Part shown: positions 31,438-38,512 of the stretch, one piece after another | Layout of the letters: every line of letters begins with the position of its first letter | Numbering within the stretch: position 1 is the first letter of the stretch | From: a virus | Length of the DNA: 38,512 bases | Reading direction: 5' to 3' (one strand) | IMG/VR virus record: IMGVR_UViG_3300031578_000148 | Location: 1-38,512 of that record | Position numbers and translations under genes: made by a program | Notes under the pieces: model-generated | Databases searched by the model: none | What the model saw: only the letters and a program-made list of their open reading frames with translations | What the model was told of the DNA's origin: nothing

Positions 31438-32370
31438 ATGAGCAATCAAGGGATGGATGCACTTACCGTTGCCAGGAAATACATTACTGAGTTAGAAATA
31501 GAGTATCAGCGTAAAGCGGTTAAAATTAATAGGCTTTTTACTGACGTAATGTCTATGGGGGTAACTGGCATAGGTGAAGCGTTATTTAGTTTTGGAGTTT
31601 TAGAGGATGATTTTGATTTACCTACGCCATATATCTCGGGTAATCCGGCTCCAGTAGATCAATTAAACGCAACCCAGCGACAACTATCGGCTCGGCCGTA
31701 CAATAGGGGATTTGCTTACAGTAAATTCAAAGAAAACAATGCAATAGCCGGGACAAAGTATGTTCAAACAAATGTAGAGAGATTGTACGATTCTTTTTAT
31801 AAGGGCTACGATTATTCTATATTAGATGCGTTTACAGGAGACGCAACGCAAATAAACTCAGACGGAAAAACGGAATTAATTTCTTTGCCGGTAGGAAATA
31901 TAGTTGCTGCTGCTGGAACTGCATTTACTAAAGCCAAGCTCTTAGATATGATCAATAAGTGTGGCGTGAACGAATGGAATACCAGCTTAAAGAGATATAT
32001 TTTATGCTCAGAGACGCAAATGGGATATTTATTAGACGATTTAAAAATGGATGGAGATTATGTAGCTCCAATGAAATTAGAAGAAATTAACAATGAATTT
32101 TTTGGTACGGCTTCTATGGTAATGTTTACTTGGAGAGGATTTTGGTTTATCAATACTCCAGATTCGTACTTGGATTATATTTCTACAGTTCCGGGAGAAA
32201 CAACAGCTGTTTTATGTAATGAAAAAAGTATAGTTTCTCATATGGGTATGTTTGAAATGGCGGATGGAGCGAAAATAAATCCATACGACAAGACAATTTA
32301 CTTTGGTAATAACTATGGAGCTGTAAGAAAATATGAAAAAGGTGTATTCATTTATCAACTAACAAAATAA
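31438..32370 (+). CDS. Major capsid protein
   Basis: A 310-residue HK97-fold type capsid protein. Position after the scaffold, an excellent ribosome-binding site (AAAAAGGAT), and size fit T7-like gp10 relatives. N-terminal helix (RKYITELEIEYQRKAVKINRLF), central segments YDSFYKGYDYSILDAFTG and the C-terminal FGNNYGAVRKYEKGVF are like those of other podovirus capsids. It is less AT-rich than the neighbours, as often seen in highly expressed genes. Confidence 0.85.
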   Translation: MSNQGMDALTVARKYITELEIEYQRKAVKINRLFTDVMSMGVTGIGEALFSFGVLEDDFDLPTPYISGNPAPVDQLNATQRQLSARPYNRGFAYSKFKENNAIAGTKYVQTNVERLYDSFYKGYDYSILDAFTGDATQINSDGKTELISLPVGNIVAAAGTAFTKAKLLDMINKCGVNEWNTSLKRYILCSETQMGYLLDDLKMDGDYVAPMKLEEINNEFFGTASMVMFTWRGFWFINTPDSYLDYISTVPGETTAVLCNEKSIVSHMGMFEMADGAKINPYDKTIYFGNNYGAVRKYEKGVFIYQLTK

Positions 32371-32379
32371 AGAAATTAA

Positions 32380-32838
32380 ATGACAGAAGTTATTAATTCA
32401 ACTCAATATCAAGCAAACATTGACATGAGCGCGGTAACAGCCGGTATGACACCAAAAATAAATGGAGATTCGGCATTATTAAATAGGGTTATCTCTCATG
32501 AGTTTAAAGATTTATTAACGGTTGGGGCTGTAGAATTAGATACTGGATTTATTTTTCGTCCATACGAAAAAGTAGTTCAGGCGACTATTATTTACTCAGC
32601 AGGATTTTCGGATGGAAACAATATCACATTAGGATTTGATACTACTCCCGCTTACTTTATGGCTACCGTAGGTAATGTCGCAGGGGATATAATTTTTTTA
32701 CCAGATGACGTCACAAAAGGATTATTATGGTTGGGTGAAAATATTCCAACGGCAAATGAAGAAGAAACACTAAAGATTTTTGTTGACGACGCTACAACAG
32801 GTACTATAAAAATTATTTTACAAACTAGGATCTATTAA
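32380..32838 (+). CDS. Probable head decoration protein
   Basis: A 152-residue, mostly beta-rich protein with many Thr, Gly and Ile (NITLGFDTTPAYFMATVGNV). It lies 9 bases after the capsid gene, and its TAA overlaps the next ATG. It is the first of six consecutive small genes before tail tubular A. No family is recognised. Capsid decoration or head-fibre is the likely role from its place. Confidence 0.5.
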   Translation: MTEVINSTQYQANIDMSAVTAGMTPKINGDSALLNRVISHEFKDLLTVGAVELDTGFIFRPYEKVVQATIIYSAGFSDGNNITLGFDTTPAYFMATVGNVAGDIIFLPDDVTKGLLWLGENIPTANEEETLKIFVDDATTGTIKIILQTRIY

Positions 32839-33191
32839 TGAGTTCTCCAGAAAAAAAATATACATTTACGGCGGTTAATCAGAATTCTCCAATTTGGGAA
32901 TTGAGTAGAGGTCCGTTTACTTTTATTCTTCAATCTGAAGATTTATCAAGTTTGGCTAGAGTTAGAATGTATATTAATCTTTCTGGAGAATATGGAGTTT
33001 CTAATTTACCTAGCTTCGCCGAAGGAGATACCAAGTCATATTTGGACACAGGGTGGTCTTTTTTAACGACGTATTCACCGACTTTTTTAGGTGTAAATGT
33101 GAGGAATTTCAATATAAATGGGTCTGGGTTCATAAATTTTTTTTGTAATGTTTTTGTTGATGATATTAATCTATATGTGCTACAGAAATAA
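32838..33191 (+). CDS. Small beta-rich structural protein 1
   Basis: A 117-residue protein with alternating polar and hydrophobic residues (PFTFILQSEDLSSLARVRMYINL) as in beta-sandwiches. Start overlaps the preceding stop (TAATG). One of five similar-sized genes that probably encode capsid or neck surface proteins. No motif found. Confidence 0.5.
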   Translation: MSSPEKKYTFTAVNQNSPIWELSRGPFTFILQSEDLSSLARVRMYINLSGEYGVSNLPSFAEGDTKSYLDTGWSFLTTYSPTFLGVNVRNFNINGSGFINFFCNVFVDDINLYVLQK

Positions 33192-33202
33192 AAAGGAAAT
33201 AC

Positions 33203-33574
33203 TTGTCTAGTCACATTAATTATGATTTAGCAGCGGGGTCTTTTTTTGAATATACTTTTACTTTTGTCGGTGAGAAAAGTGATATATTTTATATAAGCGA
33301 TTGCGGAATTATTTCGTTTATTGGGCCTTTCTTAACTACGGGAGGTTATTTTAATATTAGTGTTTGCCCAATACATTTTACTACTAAGCCAGAATATAAT
33401 AACGAGTGGTGGTTTACGGCAACTAAAAATTTATTAACCGTAGGATTTTTTGATAATTATACTTTAGTTAGTAAGCCGTCATGGGTTTACGTTGAGCTTT
33501 TTGTAAATTTGACTTCTCCAGTAAAATTACAAGTTATTACTGGACCTAATTTGAAAGATAGGTTTAGTTTATGA
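33203..33574 (+). CDS. Small beta-rich structural protein 2
   Basis: A 123-residue protein with beta-strand character (FFEYTFTFVGEKSDIFYISD). It starts at TTG 33203 with AAAGGA 7 bases upstream. Ends 4 bases into the next gene. Resembles its neighbours in size and style, though no clear sequence identity was seen by eye. Confidence 0.5.
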   Translation: MSSHINYDLAAGSFFEYTFTFVGEKSDIFYISDCGIISFIGPFLTTGGYFNISVCPIHFTTKPEYNNEWWFTATKNLLTVGFFDNYTLVSKPSWVYVELFVNLTSPVKLQVITGPNLKDRFSL

Positions 33575-33873
33575 AAAATTTATTGATAAATTATAGACAT
33601 GTGTTTAATGGTTTAGAGGACGTTATGATTTACATACCAGAGAGTCTTTCGGCGGTTTCTATTGGAGTAACTAACGTAAGGAATTCTGGTGGCAATATTG
33701 TAAAAATACTTAGCGGGTTGGATACTTCAATAACCAACGCTATTCAGGTCCTTGAATTTGCAAATTCAGACTTTGAATTTAAAAATTATGAACCAGAAAC
33801 AGATGTTTATTTATTTATATCATGTACGGGCTATGTTTCTCCGTTTATGGTAAATATTATTGGAGATGTTTAA
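33571..33873 (+). CDS. Small beta-rich structural protein 3
   Basis: A 100-residue protein; ATGA overlap with the gene before, one-base overlap with the next (TAATG). Strand-rich with segments MIYIPESLSAVSIGVTNV and VYLFISCTGYVSPFMV. Function unknown; probably virion surface. Confidence 0.5.
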   Translation: MKNLLINYRHVFNGLEDVMIYIPESLSAVSIGVTNVRNSGGNIVKILSGLDTSITNAIQVLEFANSDFEFKNYEPETDVYLFISCTGYVSPFMVNIIGDV

Positions 33874-34151
33874 TGATTGTAAAACATGTAGTACAATCAA
33901 CTGGAATAGTTTTTGAGGATTATTTTGTTTCGGCCGGGAGGGCATTGATTAGAAAGCCTAATACCGATACATCGATTTTATATTATTTGGTAGACGGGTC
34001 TCTTACTGGGCACAATTATGTGCAAATTGGAACAGTTACGGGGGCAAATGATAACATTAGGGTTGATTCAGGAAGGTATTTATTGATAATTAAATGCGCA
34101 GTGTTTAGCGGAATCCCATTCGAACTTTTTGTTGGGTTTAGGAGTTACTAA
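33873..34151 (+). CDS. Small beta-rich structural protein 4
   Basis: A 92-residue protein. The ATG at 33873 is preferred over 33822 because it overlaps the previous stop by one base, like its neighbours. Strands such as ILYYLVDGSLTGHNYVQIGT and RYLLIIKCAVF. No motif found. Confidence 0.5.
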   Translation: MIVKHVVQSTGIVFEDYFVSAGRALIRKPNTDTSILYYLVDGSLTGHNYVQIGTVTGANDNIRVDSGRYLLIIKCAVFSGIPFELFVGFRSY

Positions 34152-34453
34152 TGATATTACCAAAAAGAAGTGCAGACGGAATTTGGTTTTATGAGATAAA
34201 GCAAACTGGAGATTTTGGAATTGATCTTTTTGTTAATTCGCATGAATCGTTTTGGGGAGTTAATCAAAGTGGATGTATTATCGCAGCAACGCTACTTTTA
34301 GAAAATAAAACGAAGTCTATTTTTATAGATAATTTAGATTTAAATAAAAATGCATTTGTTTCTTTTCCTATAAGGGCTAAAAATTATTATGTTAGGTTTG
34401 AATGTGTCTTATTGACAGTAGATACTAATTTCATGTTTTGGATGGGGCAATGA
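34151..34453 (+). CDS. Small beta-rich structural protein 5
   Basis: A 100-residue protein, last of the series, linked by one-base overlaps on the left and ATGA on the right. It has the central FWGVNQSGCIIAATLLLENK and a C-terminal strand pair. No family recognised; position next to tail tubular A suggests head or neck. Confidence 0.5.
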   Translation: MILPKRSADGIWFYEIKQTGDFGIDLFVNSHESFWGVNQSGCIIAATLLLENKTKSIFIDNLDLNKNAFVSFPIRAKNYYVRFECVLLTVDTNFMFWMGQ

Positions 34454-35082
34454 CTGGAGCAAGCAGAGAAGCAATTTATAAAAAAGCATTGGTTAGCGCT
34501 GGGTTAAGCGTTTATGATTCGTCAGAAACATCGGGTTATACAAATAATGAAATGCTAAGTTTTTTAGAGACAGCTTATGATTTAGCTTATGATAATGTTA
34601 TCCAGGCGATTAATTGGAATTGTTGTAGGGTCATAAAAAACTTCACTGAATTAAGCGAAACAACAAAATATGGTTACAGTTTTGTATATCAGGTCCCAGT
34701 TGATTGTTATAGAATTTTATATAATTCAAATCAATTGCAGTCCAGTAGTGGCAATTATACATATTTTTCGCAAGGATACAACACAAACTATGCTCCGATA
34801 GATTTCAAAAGAATAAAAGACAAATTATATACGATGGTTGAATTAGGCGAAGTTGAGTATATAGCATTCATAGAACCAAATCAAATGAGCAAAAATTTTG
34901 AATCAGCTTTAGTAGCGTCAATTGCAATGTTTTTAGTTCAAAGATATAAAACGGATTTAGTTTACATAAAGGAAAAAGAATATAATTTGATTTTGTCAAA
35001 AGCAAAAAGCACAGAAGGTATGCAAGCAATCAAAGGTGTTCCAACAAGGTATTCAGTTATGGATTACGAAGGAGTGTTGTAG
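34450..35082 (+). CDS. Tail tubular protein A (head-tail adaptor, gp11-like); holds TnpB guide match
   Basis: A 210-residue adaptor that joins the portal to the tail tube. It starts at ATG 34450 (ATGA overlap, GGGG upstream), is helical at the N-terminus (REAIYKKALVSAGL), has the family-type aromatic segment NVIQAINWNCCRVIKNF near residues 51-67 and ends with RYSVMDYEGVL. The gene precedes a 863-residue tail tube protein, as in T7 (gp11-gp12). Bases 34603-34631 are identical to the guide region after the tnpB scaffold at 16186-16214, in the codons for the conserved NVIQAINWN segment. Any TnpB cut here would disable tail assembly. Confidence 0.8.
   Translation: MTGASREAIYKKALVSAGLSVYDSSETSGYTNNEMLSFLETAYDLAYDNVIQAINWNCCRVIKNFTELSETTKYGYSFVYQVPVDCYRILYNSNQLQSSSGNYTYFSQGYNTNYAPIDFKRIKDKLYTMVELGEVEYIAFIEPNQMSKNFESALVASIAMFLVQRYKTDLVYIKEKEYNLILSKAKSTEGMQAIKGVPTRYSVMDYEGVL
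34602..34631 (+). other. Candidate TnpB target (protospacer) in tail gene
   Basis: 29 bases (34603-34631) match the guide region 16186-16214 exactly; base 34602 is C against T in the guide. The upstream bases are GTTAT, similar to T-rich target-adjacent motifs of known TnpB proteins. Whether TnpB can use it is not known. Confidence 0.75.
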
Positions 35083-37674
35083 TTGGTTCAAAGTATAAGT
35101 ATTCTTAAAAATAATTTTTCTTCGGGTGAGTTTTCCCCGGATGCAATATATAGATCGGATATACAAAAGTATTCTGATGCCGTTCAATTATGCAAAAACT
35201 TTTACCCATCAGCGCTTGGAGGAGTCTACTCTAGGCAAGGAACTTCGTATATTAATGCATGGGCAAAATATGATGATTTGAGAGATTTTAGGTTAGTGGA
35301 TTTTATATATTCTTCGATTGATTCGTATGTTTTAGAAATAGGATATAAATACATTAGGTTTTTTACAAATAAAGAACCGGTATTAAAAAGTGCAGATATT
35401 GAAAGTATATCTCTTTCAAGTTCAATAGAAATAACATCTACGGGCCATGGTTTTAATTTAGGCACAAAGGCTTTCATTAATGGAGTTATAGGAACAACAG
35501 AAATTAATAATAAAAATTTTATCTTAGGGAATGTAAGTCCAAATACATTTATTTTATGTGATGAAATATTTGGAGTTAGGAAAATAAGTAATTCTTCTCA
35601 AGATAATCCTTGCGTTATTACAAGCGTTGAGCATGGACTGGAAACGGGCGATGTTATATGTATAGATGATGTTGTTGGAATGACTGAATTGAATGGATTC
35701 ACATATACAATTACAAAACTAGACGATGATTCATTTTCTTTAGATGGAATAGATTCTACATTATTCACGGCTTACGAAAAAGACGGAGAGATAAGATTAG
35801 CGGTAGATGGTTCAACATACACGCCATACATTTCAGACGGAATCACTATTTGTCCATATGAGGTAGCCACCGACATGGAAGAAGAAGATGTGCGCGATTT
35901 TGATTATACATTCATAAATCAAAACAATAAAATTGTTTTTGTATATGGAAAAGAACCAAAAGTATTAACAAGGAATGATTATTTAAATTGGACGTATCAA
36001 ACAATAACCTTTGGTCCGTCGATTGATCAACCGGTAAGCGTTGGTTTGACTGCCACAGGCGCAGCAGATATCGGGTATCAGTATTTTGTAACTGCTGTTA
36101 CGGAATATGGAGAGGAAAGCTTTGCAACATCAACTGCGATTGTAAATGGTCCTGATGAAATAATGACCGGATGGACAGCAACAAATAGAATGAATTTGAC
36201 AATACAAAGAGTCGATAATGCTGCTTATTATAATATATATAGAACTGAAAGTACTTCTGGGTATAAAGAAATTGGATTTATAAATTTTGTTTATCAATCA
36301 ACAGCCGGGAATATTTCATATTCCGATGCTGGATATAATGTAAAGGATAATAACAGATCTATTCCAAGGGAAGTTATTTATTTTAATGATACGTTAGGAT
36401 ATCCAAACAGATGTACAGTTTATCAGCAGCGGTTAATTTTAGCTCGAAATAGGGATTTATTTTTTAGTCAGATTAAATCTTTTTTTAATTTCAATGCTTC
36501 AAATCCAATTGGGGCAACGGATTCTTTTTCCGTCACGCTTTCTGCTTCTGGAAAAGCTTCTGATCCAATTTTATGGCTGGTTGAAAACGGGAAATATCTA
36601 TTGATAGGAACAACTTCTAAATTATACTCGATTAGCCCTTATAATAATTTTGTTTTAGAGGCAAACTCTATAAATGTTGAATCTCAGTCGATTGGTGGAT
36701 CTTCAGATATTTATCCGTTAGATATTGGAAAATATTTTTTGCATATTAAAAATTTTTCTAAACAAATAAGTGAAATATTTTATTCATTTGACGTGAATGG
36801 ATTTAATGACAAAACAATATCTTTGCTTTTTAATCATTTTTTAATAGACGGGATTAAAAGATGGAGTTTCAAAGACGATGATGATCCTTCTGTTTTTATT
36901 GTTACAAATTCTGGTAGATTCATAGTTTTGTCGTACATAAAAAATGAAAACATTTTGGGGGCTGTAGAATATGTTTTTGATGATGGAGTTGTGTATGACG
37001 TTGAAAATATTCCAGGTGATAGCGCAAGCGATACATATGTTTTCATAGAAAGAGTGGTTAATGGAAAAGCGAAAAGGTATGTTGAAATTTTAGAACCTAG
37101 ATTCTACGACAATATAAATTTTTCAGATTTTATTGGTGTTGATTTTTCTGTAAAAATTTTTTTAGGTTCTCCGAGTACATTGGTAACCGGGTTGAATCAT
37201 TTGATTGGCAAAACAGTACAGGTTGTTGCTGACGATATTTACGTTGGCGAATTTATTGTTAATGCGAACGGAGAAATAACATTAGAAAATGAAGCTTCAA
37301 AAATTTTAGTTGGTTTAAAGATAGTTTGCGAAATACAAACATTGCCAGTAGATTTGCTTTCAACTAATGTTAATATTCAAACAATTAGGAATCACGTGAA
37401 AGAGCTTCCAACCGTGCGAATAGGATACATTAATTCATTGGGAGATTTTAAAGTTGGTTTCTCCAGAGAGTCACTAGGAGAAGAAATTTCATTAAGGTCT
37501 ACTCTTGACCCATTAAATGCTACCTTAGAATTAAAAACTGGGTATAGAGATGTAAGACTTAGAGGCTCTGTAATAAATCCAGATTGTTTAGTTTATGTTC
37601 ATAAAGACAAACCATTTCCCTTGAATATGTTATATTTTTTGATGAGTATTGAAGTAAAGAATAGGTTCAAGTGA
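35083..37674 (+). CDS. Tail tubular protein B (nozzle, gp12-like)
   Basis: An 863-residue tail tube/nozzle protein, close to the 794 residues of T7 gp12. The N-terminal LKNNFSSGEFSPDAIYRSDIQKY and LCKNFYPSALGGVYSRQGT are typical of this family (the SxGE(LF)SP and GG-x-x-R-x-GT motifs). The middle has immunoglobulin-like beta repeats (EYGEESFATSTAIVNGP), and NRCTVYQQRLILA near residue 445 is also conserved. The start is TTG at 35083, directly after the previous stop. With tail tubular A it forms the short tail. Confidence 0.88.
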   Translation: MVQSISILKNNFSSGEFSPDAIYRSDIQKYSDAVQLCKNFYPSALGGVYSRQGTSYINAWAKYDDLRDFRLVDFIYSSIDSYVLEIGYKYIRFFTNKEPVLKSADIESISLSSSIEITSTGHGFNLGTKAFINGVIGTTEINNKNFILGNVSPNTFILCDEIFGVRKISNSSQDNPCVITSVEHGLETGDVICIDDVVGMTELNGFTYTITKLDDDSFSLDGIDSTLFTAYEKDGEIRLAVDGSTYTPYISDGITICPYEVATDMEEEDVRDFDYTFINQNNKIVFVYGKEPKVLTRNDYLNWTYQTITFGPSIDQPVSVGLTATGAADIGYQYFVTAVTEYGEESFATSTAIVNGPDEIMTGWTATNRMNLTIQRVDNAAYYNIYRTESTSGYKEIGFINFVYQSTAGNISYSDAGYNVKDNNRSIPREVIYFNDTLGYPNRCTVYQQRLILARNRDLFFSQIKSFFNFNASNPIGATDSFSVTLSASGKASDPILWLVENGKYLLIGTTSKLYSISPYNNFVLEANSINVESQSIGGSSDIYPLDIGKYFLHIKNFSKQISEIFYSFDVNGFNDKTISLLFNHFLIDGIKRWSFKDDDDPSVFIVTNSGRFIVLSYIKNENILGAVEYVFDDGVVYDVENIPGDSASDTYVFIERVVNGKAKRYVEILEPRFYDNINFSDFIGVDFSVKIFLGSPSTLVTGLNHLIGKTVQVVADDIYVGEFIVNANGEITLENEASKILVGLKIVCEIQTLPVDLLSTNVNIQTIRNHVKELPTVRIGYINSLGDFKVGFSRESLGEEISLRSTLDPLNATLELKTGYRDVRLRGSVINPDCLVYVHKDKPFPLNMLYFLMSIEVKNRFK

Positions 37675-37997
37675 TATCAAGTGGGATAGACGTATATTTT
37701 TTTAAGGAAAACAATATTTTAAAATCTGTTTTATTGTGTCGAATTTTTGATACAGAAAAATTAGTAGAAGTAAGTCTTTATAAAATGTGTGATTTGTCAA
37801 AAGTGTGTTTATCTTTTTTAAAATGGAGCAAAAAAACAAAAAACGAAATAATTTATAAATATAAATTTTTTAAGATATTTGCTTTAATTGACAGCAATAA
37901 TGTTAATAATAATAAATTTGTTAAGTATTTAAATTTTACATACTTTTGTAAGATTGAAAACAATAAAAATTTATATATTTTAAAAAAAAATATTTAG
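37671..37997 (+). CDS. Hypothetical protein at gp13 position
   Basis: A 108-residue, basic, very AT-rich gene product with many Lys, Asn, Phe. It begins with GTG at 37671, overlapping the previous stop (GTGA). In T7 the gene after gp12 is gp13, a small internal virion protein; position fits, sequence does not show more. The segment SKKTKNEIIYKYKFFKIFALID could be strand-helix-strand. Confidence 0.5.
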   Translation: MISSGIDVYFFKENNILKSVLLCRIFDTEKLVEVSLYKMCDLSKVCLSFLKWSKKTKNEIIYKYKFFKIFALIDSNNVNNNKFVKYLNFTYFCKIENNKNLYILKKNI

Positions 37998-38005
37998 GAG
38001 AAAGA

Positions 38006-38269
38006 ATGCAATTGGCAAGTTTAAGCACATTAGGATTGGTTTCAGGCGCACTTAATTTGGCATCGTCACTTTTTGGTTCAAAACCAAAAGCACCAAAAAT
38101 TCAAAAGCAGCCACTAGTTAGTAGCTCAACGGTTCCAAACGTAGATATACAAAGGAGGGTTGGGCTTTCTGGGTTTGGGTCATTGGTAGATCAAAACATT
38201 TTTAAGCAGCAACAAAATTATCTGAATCAATTGTCAGGGTATTTTCCTAGAGAAAATTTAGGTATTTAG
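38006..38269 (+). CDS. Small virion-associated protein
   Basis: An 87-residue protein starting at ATG with an excellent AGGAGA site. The N-terminal 25 residues are hydrophobic and small (LASLSTLGLVSGALNLASSLFG), followed by a Lys/Pro-rich part and a Gln-rich end. It precedes the gp14-like gene with 8 bases between and seems to be part of the ejectosome set. Its 3' end (38206-38269) is repeated at bases 1-64. Confidence 0.6.
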   Translation: MQLASLSTLGLVSGALNLASSLFGSKPKAPKIQKQPLVSSSTVPNVDIQRRVGLSGFGSLVDQNIFKQQQNYLNQLSGYFPRENLGI

Positions 38270-38512
38270 GGGTTAATATGGTGAATTTTTTGTCAAATAT
38301 ATTTGAGAACTCTTTTTTTTCAGTTGGAAATTTAAACAATTTCAAAAATGCGTTAAATATTGTAAATGGCTTAGGAAACATGTTTGTTACTCAAAGGCAA
38401 AGATCAGAGAATATTCAAAAATATTTTGCCCAAGCGCAACAATACGAAACCAGGGCTATGGAAGAAGACTACAAGTACAAGATGATAAATTCTACAATTT
38501 CCTTAAAATCTG
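38206..38512. repeat. Terminal redundancy, right copy
   Basis: Right copy of the overlap with 1-307 (two mismatches). It contains the end of the 87-residue protein gene and the first 78 codons of the gp14-like gene (38278-38512, cut by the window). Confidence 0.95.
38278..38512 (+). CDS. 5' part of internal virion protein gene (second copy of 73-307)
   Basis: First 78 codons of the 173-residue gp14-like protein, cut by the window end. One base differs from the left copy (ATA for ATT, both Ile). Confidence 0.85.
   Translation, partial: MVNFLSNIFENSFFSVGNLNNFKNALNIVNGLGNMFVTQRQRSENIQKYFAQAQQYETRAMEEDYKYKMINSTISLKS

Noticed and set aside
1-38512. Alternative genetic code (TGA or TAG reassigned)
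   Set aside because: Large known proteins read through completely with the standard code and all three stops end genes.

Overview
The window is the essentially complete genome of a small, AT-rich (roughly 30% GC by eye) tailed phage with a short, podovirus-type tail. Bases 1-307 repeat at 38206-38512 with two mismatches, both synonymous, so the unit genome is about 38.2 kb and closes on itself. The structural genes have a T7-like order: terminase, portal, scaffold, capsid, tail tubular proteins A and B, internal virion (ejectosome) proteins, tail fibre and lysis genes. There is no phage RNA polymerase, DNA polymerase, primase or integrase, so the phage appears to depend on host transcription and DNA synthesis. 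A class III (oxygen-sensitive) ribonucleotide reductase points to an anaerobic host. The ejectosome, the GH24 lysozyme and the GTA-type holin suggest a Gram-negative one. The host itself cannot be named from this sequence. The standard genetic code fits all genes.

Layout. (1) 27263-38269, continuing 1-12542, + strand: late operon with terminase, portal, scaffold, capsid, five small beta-rich proteins, tail tubular A and B, and internal virion proteins. The last two large ejectosome ORFs are separated by the lysozyme gene. Tail fibre, thymidylate kinase, holin and three membrane proteins follow. (2) 12554-16292: an accessory block bounded by copies of one hairpin repeat. It carries a glycyl-tRNA synthetase beta subunit gene with unlike codon use and an intact TnpB nuclease gene. 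(3) 16289-19320, - strand: thymidine kinase, anaerobic NTP reductase and an unknown gene. (4) 19357-20892, + strand: a short DnaB-type helicase and two small genes. (5) 20934-23920, - strand: a tightly overlapping operon with a second, unusual TnpB-like nuclease, an HNH nuclease, a thioredoxin-fold-like protein and two coiled-coil-rich proteins. (6) 24042-26438, - strand: an unknown gene, a 650-base stretch with GC-rich structured islands, an HNH ORF lacking a start, a small membrane protein and SSB. (7) 26439-27262: a divergent control region with two nested inverted repeats and a strong sigma70-type promoter.

The most striking system is the TnpB locus. The 3' end of tnpB overlaps a hairpin of the kind that forms the omega-RNA scaffold and right end of IS200/IS605-family elements. 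The bases where the guide should lie contain a 29-base perfect match to this phage's own tail tubular protein A gene (34603-34631). A second scaffold-like copy follows, giving a scaffold-spacer-scaffold arrangement. Further copies lie before glyS, inside the 3' end of glyS and at 24.0 kb, all in the same orientation. Their stems are conserved while loops differ. This looks like a phage-borne RNA-guided nuclease whose guide is fixed on a tail gene, linked to a captured synthetase gene. That functional reading is inference.
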